From Sanchytrium tribonematis (lineage: Eukaryota; Sanchytriomycota; Sanchytriomycetes; Sanchytriales; Sanchytriaceae): 10,990 nt of DNA. Position numbers and translations under genes: made by a program. The notes under the pieces are model-generated. The model did not search any database. It was not told the origin of the DNA and saw only the letters and a list, made by a program, of their open reading frames with translations. The stretch is from the NCBI GenBank assembly GCA_018985235.1, contig JADGIG010000272.1, forward strand, positions 1-10,990, read 5' to 3'. Shown here one piece after another: positions 6,959 to 10,990 of the stretch (position 1 is its first letter; each line of letters opens with the position of its first letter).

Positions 6959-7432
6959 TCACATGTAGCATTGATCACGCACATTCTCTGCACTGCAAAA
7001 TATATCACAATCAAATCTGCTTGTAAATAAATCGTTGCATGTTCCAAAAGATTCACCATGTGAAGAAGGATTTTGATGATCTTCATCCTTGAAAATGCAA
7101 TATTGACTATCTGGACAGACTGTTAATACGTTGCCAGATTCACCAATGACTCTCCCACATGTCCCATCTGCACTGATATGACAAGTGCCCTCTGATAAAC
7201 GTGGATCGCATTGAATGGAATTAACTGGTGCTGGCAATTGAGATTTAATTTTGCATAAATGAGTTGCACTATAAGCGGGTTGACACTTGTTTTGATGCCA
7301 TGGTTGATTGCCACAAACACCTTTTTGACTGCAATACGAATTCATGCATTTACCATGTTTTAGTCCACAATATCCACCTATTTGGACTGTTCCTTTTTGT
7401 ACTTTTGCTGCTACCATCATAATGGAAAACAT
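6959..7432 (-). CDS. Cysteine-rich protein with two hevein/CBM18-like segments
   Basis: 157 residues from the ATG at 7432, 15 of them Cys. Residues ~20-51 read YCG-x5-C-x4-C-S-x3-G-x-C-G ... KCQ, close to the hevein/CBM18 chitin-binding pattern but with Tyr for the first Cys of the usual CCS pair. Residues ~89-132 (DGTCG ... VCPDSQYC ... GTC) resemble a second, more diverged copy. The tail adds Cys142, 146 and 155. Such modules bind chitin or related wall polymers outside the cell, so a secreted or wall-associated role is inferred. The first ~15 residues make only a weak signal peptide. Just upstream on the same strand, another frame starting at 7607 encodes a much better signal sequence (MTNQFVLLLYSFYFAA) and could be a first exon joined by an intron I cannot place. 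The start is therefore uncertain. Its 3' end faces the GT2 gene with 26 bp between the stops. Confidence 0.68.
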   Translation of the reverse strand: MFSIMMVAAKVQKGTVQIGGYCGLKHGKCMNSYCSQKGVCGNQPWHQNKCQPAYSATHLCKIKSQLPAPVNSIQCDPRLSEGTCHISADGTCGRVIGESGNVLTVCPDSQYCIFKDEDHQNPSSHGESFGTCNDLFTSRFDCDIFCSAENVRDQCYM

Positions 7433-7497
7433 ATTGAATAAATGAGACTCTTTCTCTTAAAAAGGCCCATGATTTCAATTTAGAATTTGATTGGTGC

Positions 7498-7607
7498 ATT
7501 AGACGGTGCGCATGTTCTGTGAATGGACACGGTATATGCATCTTATATTCGCAGGTTCTTGCTGCAAAATAGAATGAATACAACAAAAGTACAAATTGAT
7601 TTGTCAT
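7498..7607 (-). other. Possible upstream exon encoding a signal peptide
   Basis: From the ATG at 7607 the frame reads MTNQFVLLLYSFYFAARTC..., a hydrophobic core followed by small residues, typical of a secretory signal. It runs on in a different frame into the cysteine-rich gene. One frame-compatible splice uses a GT within the CGT codon just beyond His-Ala-His and a CCTTTTTAAG acceptor about 50 nt later, but other pairs also fit. It may simply be chance coding in a 5' region. The end coordinate is approximate. Confidence 0.3.
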
Positions 7608-7685
7608 TTACAATTGGATCTTGTGTGACCTCTAAACAACGTGATTCGGGGTTTGACAGTGTGACAATAGGGAGACAGTCGCTTC

Positions 7686-8582
7686 ATGATGATTCTCTTC
7701 ATCAACATGTTTGCATTTCTACCGATACCAGAAGATATAAAATCACAAATTAGGTCGTTTTTATTCCCTCCACCTAGAATCAATATTTACTGCAGAAAAA
7801 ACACACTTCCATTTCAATCTAGAGAAGGTAATATGGATCTTATGAAATGGACTAAGTTGGTACTCGATGGGAATGGCGAGAGTGTCGAACTGGATGGATA
7901 TAAGCTACAATATTTTGGTTTAAATGAAGCTGAAAAGAAAACTTTAGAAGAAGAAGAAAATCGAAAAACATTAGAGTATTTAGAAAGCATTGGATTAACA
8001 GAAGCTCATCTTCCACATTTAAAAAAAAAGAAAGATTATGTTTACCATAAATTGTTAATCACAAAAAATGGCATCACTAAAATTGTTTGGATAGTACCAT
8101 ATGTAGAACACGATAGTAAAAGAGTAGATGAACGATATCCATGGGCTGCATTAAGTGGATACCAGACTTTTGAAGATGCAAGTCACTTTTTAAACAGTTG
8201 TGGACGTGCCAATATCGCATTTCCAATTGGTAACGATAGAGAAGAATATGAATGTTTTTCAAGAATCATTTTTAAATATTCCATCCAATGTAGTCGCGAT
8301 TGCAATTTGTTTAATAGATGTTTTAAATCTCAACAATTAAAAATGCAAATATCGATGAACACGATTGCGAAAAGAAGTGGCATAAATGATTTATTTAGAA
8401 TGTATGGTACTTATATTAGTGATGATCAATTCAAAGTCAAATTATCACAATCCATGGAGTCTCCTAATTATTCTCAAATCATTAAAGTTCATTTAAATGG
8501 CACAATGGAAATGGAACCATTTGAAATAATTTATTCAACTGATGATAGAAAACAAGTTGCAATGACGTGCAGTCTTGGTTGA
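7686..8582 (+). CDS. Hypothetical protein, 298 residues
   Basis: I do not recognise this family. The first ~14 residues are hydrophobic (MMILFINMFAFLPIP) and could be a weak signal peptide, although the following IPEDIKSQIRSFLF also has the feel of a short F-box-like helix pair; neither is secure. Residues ~78-120 form a highly charged helical stretch (AEKKTLEEEENRKT ... HLKKKKDY). The middle (~120-190) looks globular, with YHKLLITKNG, KIVWIVPYVEHDS and PWAALSGYQTFEDASHFL. Residues ~171-213 hold six Cys (NSC, ECF, QCSRDC, RCF) that may bind metal or form disulfides. The C-terminal ~70 residues look beta-rich. The start is the first of two adjacent ATGs. It diverges from the cysteine-rich gene and converges on the coiled-coil gene 33 bp downstream. 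Confidence 0.75.
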   Translation: MMILFINMFAFLPIPEDIKSQIRSFLFPPPRINIYCRKNTLPFQSREGNMDLMKWTKLVLDGNGESVELDGYKLQYFGLNEAEKKTLEEEENRKTLEYLESIGLTEAHLPHLKKKKDYVYHKLLITKNGITKIVWIVPYVEHDSKRVDERYPWAALSGYQTFEDASHFLNSCGRANIAFPIGNDREEYECFSRIIFKYSIQCSRDCNLFNRCFKSQQLKMQISMNTIAKRSGINDLFRMYGTYISDDQFKVKLSQSMESPNYSQIIKVHLNGTMEMEPFEIIYSTDDRKQVAMTCSLG

Positions 8583-8596
8583 CAATTCAATAGTTT

Positions 8597-8611
8597 AATA
8601 AATGATTTATT
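8597..8611. terminator. Symmetric bidirectional poly(A) signal AATAAA-TGA-TTTATT
   Basis: AATAAA on plus (8597-8602) and AATAAA on minus (8606-8611) are separated by three bases, forming an inverted repeat between the convergent stops at 8582 and 8616. A second minus-strand AATAAA (8611-8616) touches the coiled-coil gene's stop. One short element could serve both transcripts. Confidence 0.5.
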
Positions 8612-8615
8612 TTAT

Positions 8616-9245
8616 TTAATATCCCATTCCGGGTGCACCCATTTGATGGGGTTGTTGGGCTTGATTTGGCATTTGTTGATTAAATTGACCATTTCCCAAT
8701 CCAGGTCGATTCAGATCAGTGGATTGACCAGTCATTTGACCAGACATATTGGATGCATGACCAGGTTGAGCCATTTGTGGGACTTGTTGAGGGACTTGAT
8801 GATTTTCATAACCAGGTTTCATGGATTGTTGATGTAATAAAGGATTTGGATCCACACGACTACCTGGTTGAGGACCCTGTTGATGCATAGCTGGTTGCAT
8901 ATTGGATTGCATATTTGGCTGCATTTGAGATGGTTGGACACCTTGTTGAGGCAAATGACCTTTGTGATGCAATTTTTGTTGTTTAATCTCAATTTCTCTT
9001 AATTTCTGTTCATCTTTTTGTTTTTGAAGCAGTACTTCATGTTCTCTCTTTTTTAATTCTTGCAACATTTCTTGATCTTTTTGAAGTTTATTGGCAATTT
9101 TATCCATTTCTGCCTTTTCTTTTTCTTGTCTTTCTCTGACTACAGCTTCACTCTCAATATTCTGCATTTTATCAGCTTTTAATCGAAGTTTTTCAGCCAT
9201 TTTATCTTTAATAGTTGGTTTATGTTCTTTTTCATGATGAGTCAT
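8616..9245 (-). CDS. Coiled-coil protein with Gln/Met/Pro-rich tail
   Basis: 209 residues. Residues ~10-95 are almost all Lys, Glu, Gln, Arg, Met and Leu with heptad-like spacing, a long charged coiled coil or single alpha-helix. Residues ~96-209 are low complexity: Gln, Pro, Met, Gly, Asn and His, with runs such as MQPNMQSNMQPA and many PQQ and QMP units, ending in GMGY. No enzyme motif is visible. This shape is common in scaffold, RNA-binding or transcription-associated proteins, and the tail has prion-like composition, but function cannot be assigned. There is no signal peptide, so it is likely cytosolic or nuclear. The start ATG is the first in frame, and the region upstream is shared as a divergent promoter with the RING-H2 gene. 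The stop is followed at once by AATAAA. Confidence 0.75.
   Translation of the reverse strand: MTHHEKEHKPTIKDKMAEKLRLKADKMQNIESEAVVRERQEKEKAEMDKIANKLQKDQEMLQELKKREHEVLLQKQKDEQKLREIEIKQQKLHHKGHLPQQGVQPSQMQPNMQSNMQPAMHQQGPQPGSRVDPNPLLHQQSMKPGYENHQVPQQVPQMAQPGHASNMSGQMTGQSTDLNRPGLGNGQFNQQMPNQAQQPHQMGAPGMGY
8885..8925 (-). repeat. 12-bp tandem coding repeat (Met-Gln-Pro/Ser-Asn/Ala)
   Basis: About three imperfect copies of a 12-base unit encode MQPN, MQSN and MQPA in the low-complexity tail of the coiled-coil protein. Such units expand and contract by slippage. Ends are approximate. Confidence 0.5.
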
Positions 9246-9414
9246 TTTTGATAATGATGTGGGATGGGATTGTTTAAATAGAGTGGACTATAAAATTAGA
9301 GACGTGTGGTCGATGCAACTATAACAGATTTTATGTTTCATGATGATCACATGTTAAAATAGATCACAATATGGGTTTAAACAGAGGGATGATTGGGTGA
9401 AACTGAGATTAAAA
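9246..9414. promoter_or_regulatory. Divergent promoter region
   Basis: This 169-bp gap lies between the coiled-coil gene (minus) and the RING-H2 gene (plus). It contains TATAAAA at 9289-9295 (plus) and two copies of GATCACA (9345-9351 and 9362-9368). Use of these elements is not shown by the sequence alone. Confidence 0.35.
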
Positions 9415-9918
9415 ATGACATTCATGACATTTGGCAGATCATTTTGTTTAGAATGTGGTACAAATCTCATATGGTTTTATTTGCCATCATTTATTTATGC
9501 TGGTATTTTTGTATTAATTTGTATGTATGTGAATATGGATACAGTAGCAAGGATATTTGTGATAATTACTGGCGTGTGTTTGTTTTGGCCATTTGGTATT
9601 CTACTTGGATATTTCCGACTATTTATTGAAAGACGATTTAAAATTACTAATGAAAATGTATGTTCGACTGAATCTGGCATGATGATACAGCCAGAGGAAC
9701 CCACACCTGTTAAACCAAAGATATTAATGGTTAAAGAGACTAAAAAGAACTTGGAAATGCAAGAATGTAGTATATGTTTGGAAATGACACATGGGAATGA
9801 TTCGGCGAGAACGAATTGTAATCATTGCTTCCATTTTAATTGTTTAAACGAATGGTTGCTAAAAACTAGAGCGTGTCCCATATGTAGAAAAGAGATATTT
9901 GCATTGATTGTTGAATAA
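9415..9918 (+). CDS. Membrane-anchored RING-H2 finger protein (putative E3 ubiquitin ligase)
   Basis: 167 residues from the ATG at 9415; the frame is open back to 9358 but has only GTG and TTG before that, which a nuclear gene would not normally use. Residues ~7-16 include a C-x2-C pair (FCLECG). Two membrane helices follow (~17-39 and ~44-68), then a polar linker. The C-terminal RING-H2 domain has Cys118-x2-Cys121, then C-N-H-C-F-H-x2-C and Cys154-P-I-Cys157: all eight zinc ligands in C3H2C3 order. Small membrane RING-H2 proteins act as E3 ligases in ER, endosome or vacuole quality control; the target is unknown. An alternative start at 9371 with a 41-nt intron (9397-9437) would give MGLNRGMIG joined to SFCLECG in frame. 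The stop codon overlaps AATAAA (9914-9919), 40 bp before the next gene. Confidence 0.85.
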   Translation: MTFMTFGRSFCLECGTNLIWFYLPSFIYAGIFVLICMYVNMDTVARIFVIITGVCLFWPFGILLGYFRLFIERRFKITNENVCSTESGMMIQPEEPTPVKPKILMVKETKKNLEMQECSICLEMTHGNDSARTNCNHCFHFNCLNEWLLKTRACPICRKEIFALIVE

Positions 9919-9919
9919 A
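9914..9919 (+). terminator. AATAAA overlapping the RING-H2 stop codon
   Basis: The hexamer contains the TAA stop at 9916-9918. The next gene on the same strand starts 40 bases later, so 3'-end processing and the next promoter share this gap. Confidence 0.4.
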
Positions 9920-9958
9920 TGGTCTAGATTGAATAGGCCGTTCAAAGTTTGAAAGAAA

Positions 9959-10990
9959 ATGATGACCATCTTACGGCTTTATTTAACTTTATTGACGTCC
10001 ACATATGGAATATCTCCAGACTGTCCAAATATCATGAGCTTTTTACAAGGTTTAAATCTCCATATCACCAATCCATCATTTTATCAAAGTATTCCAGTAG
10101 ACTGCTGCACGAGTTCTATTAGCAATTCAGAAGGTATCTTTACATTAGTATGTACTGGATCTGGATCAAATCAACATCCAATCGCATTTCAGCTATCGGA
10201 TGTCAAAATTAATGGTACGATCAAACCGCAATTGATTCCATCGACTATCACTAATCTTGAAATATCAGGAACTTCTTTAAATACGACTATCCCTAATAAT
10301 TTACCAGGGACGATCAAGTATTTATATTTAGATACGAACTATTTGACAGGATCCATTCCAAATACGCTTCCAACTTCATTATTGAGTCTAATCCTCAATG
10401 CGAATCAATTAAGTGGATTACCTTTATCATTTCCAAGTAGTCTTACCCGTTTATCTCTGAATGATAATTTATTTACCAAAATGCCGCCGATACCACCAAA
10501 TTTGAATGAATTTTACGCATCAAATAATTTGATTTTTGAACTTTTTACTTTCCCTAAATCAGTTTTAGTGTTATGCTTCCTACATAGCAACCTGCTTTTC
10601 GGCACCATTCCTGGTAATTTACCGAGTACCTTGCAATATCTGGAGATCAATAACAATAATTTGCAAGGATCCATCCCAAATTCCCTTCCTTTAGGATTAA
10701 TTGAAATTTCAGCAGAAAATAATCAATTGACAACATTTCCTACGGCATTTCCATCTTCTGTATCTTCATTGTATTTAAAAAACAACTTATTCACTCAAAT
10801 GCCAATATTTCCATCACAACTGGGATATTTGGACATTTCAAATAATATCATTAATGATAAATTACCAATTTCACTTCCTAGCACATTAGTTAGCTTAGTC
10901 GCTACCAATAATTCAATTTATGGCTCTATACCAACATTACCTGCTACTTTAAAGAGACTTACATTGAGTCACAACATGCTATCTGGTAAT
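9959..10990 (+). CDS. Secreted leucine-rich-repeat protein, 3'-truncated
   Basis: The frame is open for 344 codons to the end of the window with no stop. Residues ~1-18 are a signal peptide (MMTILRLYLTLLTSTYG). Next comes an N-terminal cap with Cys23, a Cys-Cys pair (~49-50) and another Cys (~65), as in caps before extracellular LRRs. From ~residue 85 there are about 12 repeats of 20-23 residues with consensus IPxxLPxxLxxLxLxxNxLxGS; examples are IPNTLPTSLLSLILNANQLS and IPGNLPSTLQYLEINNNNLQ. This resembles plant-type extracellular LRRs and the large secreted LRR sets seen in chytrid and other protist genomes; the likely role is binding proteins or glycans outside the cell. One repeat near residues 190-215 is irregular, with Phe and Cys in place of the usual polar residues. 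Whether a membrane helix or kinase follows cannot be seen. The start is the first of two adjacent ATGs. Confidence 0.88.
   Translation, partial: MMTILRLYLTLLTSTYGISPDCPNIMSFLQGLNLHITNPSFYQSIPVDCCTSSISNSEGIFTLVCTGSGSNQHPIAFQLSDVKINGTIKPQLIPSTITNLEISGTSLNTTIPNNLPGTIKYLYLDTNYLTGSIPNTLPTSLLSLILNANQLSGLPLSFPSSLTRLSLNDNLFTKMPPIPPNLNEFYASNNLIFELFTFPKSVLVLCFLHSNLLFGTIPGNLPSTLQYLEINNNNLQGSIPNSLPLGLIEISAENNQLTTFPTAFPSSVSSLYLKNNLFTQMPIFPSQLGYLDISNNIINDKLPISLPSTLVSLVATNNSIYGSIPTLPATLKRLTLSHNMLSGN

Noticed and set aside
9393-9629. Reading frame beginning with TTG over the RING-H2 gene
   Set aside because: It uses a non-ATG start and overlaps the membrane helices of the real RING-H2 frame.
1-10990. CRISPR array, insertion sequence or bacterial operon
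   Set aside because: No regular spacer repeats, no transposase and no terminal inverted repeats were seen, and the gene families are eukaryotic.

Overview
The window looks like nuclear DNA of a compact, AT-rich, single-celled eukaryote. A fungus is favoured, probably an early-diverging (chytrid-like) one; this is an inference. Supporting signs are a C2H2 finger of the fungal Con7 type, a fungal-looking family-2 polysaccharide synthase, a protein with hevein/CBM18-like cysteine patterns, an extracellular proline-spaced LRR protein, eukaryote-only families (GH47, RING-H2) and AATAAA signals at gene ends. There is no bacterial promoter or Shine-Dalgarno organisation.

Layout. 1-792 (+) is the 3' end of a gene with the second half of a RING-like zinc finger. 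Its stop codon interlocks in a TTAA with the stop of a small minus-strand gene (789-1229). That small gene begins inside the stop codon of a GH47 alpha-mannosidase-like gene (1226-2701, -). Upstream of these lies a 79-residue Con7-type zinc-finger ORF (2842-3081, -). Next comes about 1.4 kb without a convincing gene (3106-4483), holding a near-perfect 28-bp palindrome, a hairpin and short repeats.

A membrane glycosyltransferase of the GT2 family (4484-6932, +) is split in the raw sequence by a stop codon, but removing a 19-nt GT...AG segment restores the family motif exactly. It converges on a cysteine-rich gene (6959-7432, -). Then come an unrecognised 298-residue protein (7686-8582, +), a coiled-coil/Gln-Met-Pro-rich protein (8616-9245, -), a membrane RING-H2 protein (9415-9918, +) and the 5' part of a secreted LRR protein (9959 to the window end, +).

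How the genes may work together. Several products point to the secretory pathway and cell surface: the GH47-like protein (ER/Golgi glycan processing or recognition), the GT2 synthase (polymer made at a membrane), the cysteine-rich protein (possible wall binding) and the LRR protein (extracellular recognition). No operon-like logic is proven. The most unusual points are the 19-nt intron, the 4-bp ATGA overlap between the GH47-like gene and its small membrane neighbour, substitutions at GH47 active-site positions, and gene ends packed so tightly that poly(A) signals overlap stop codons.
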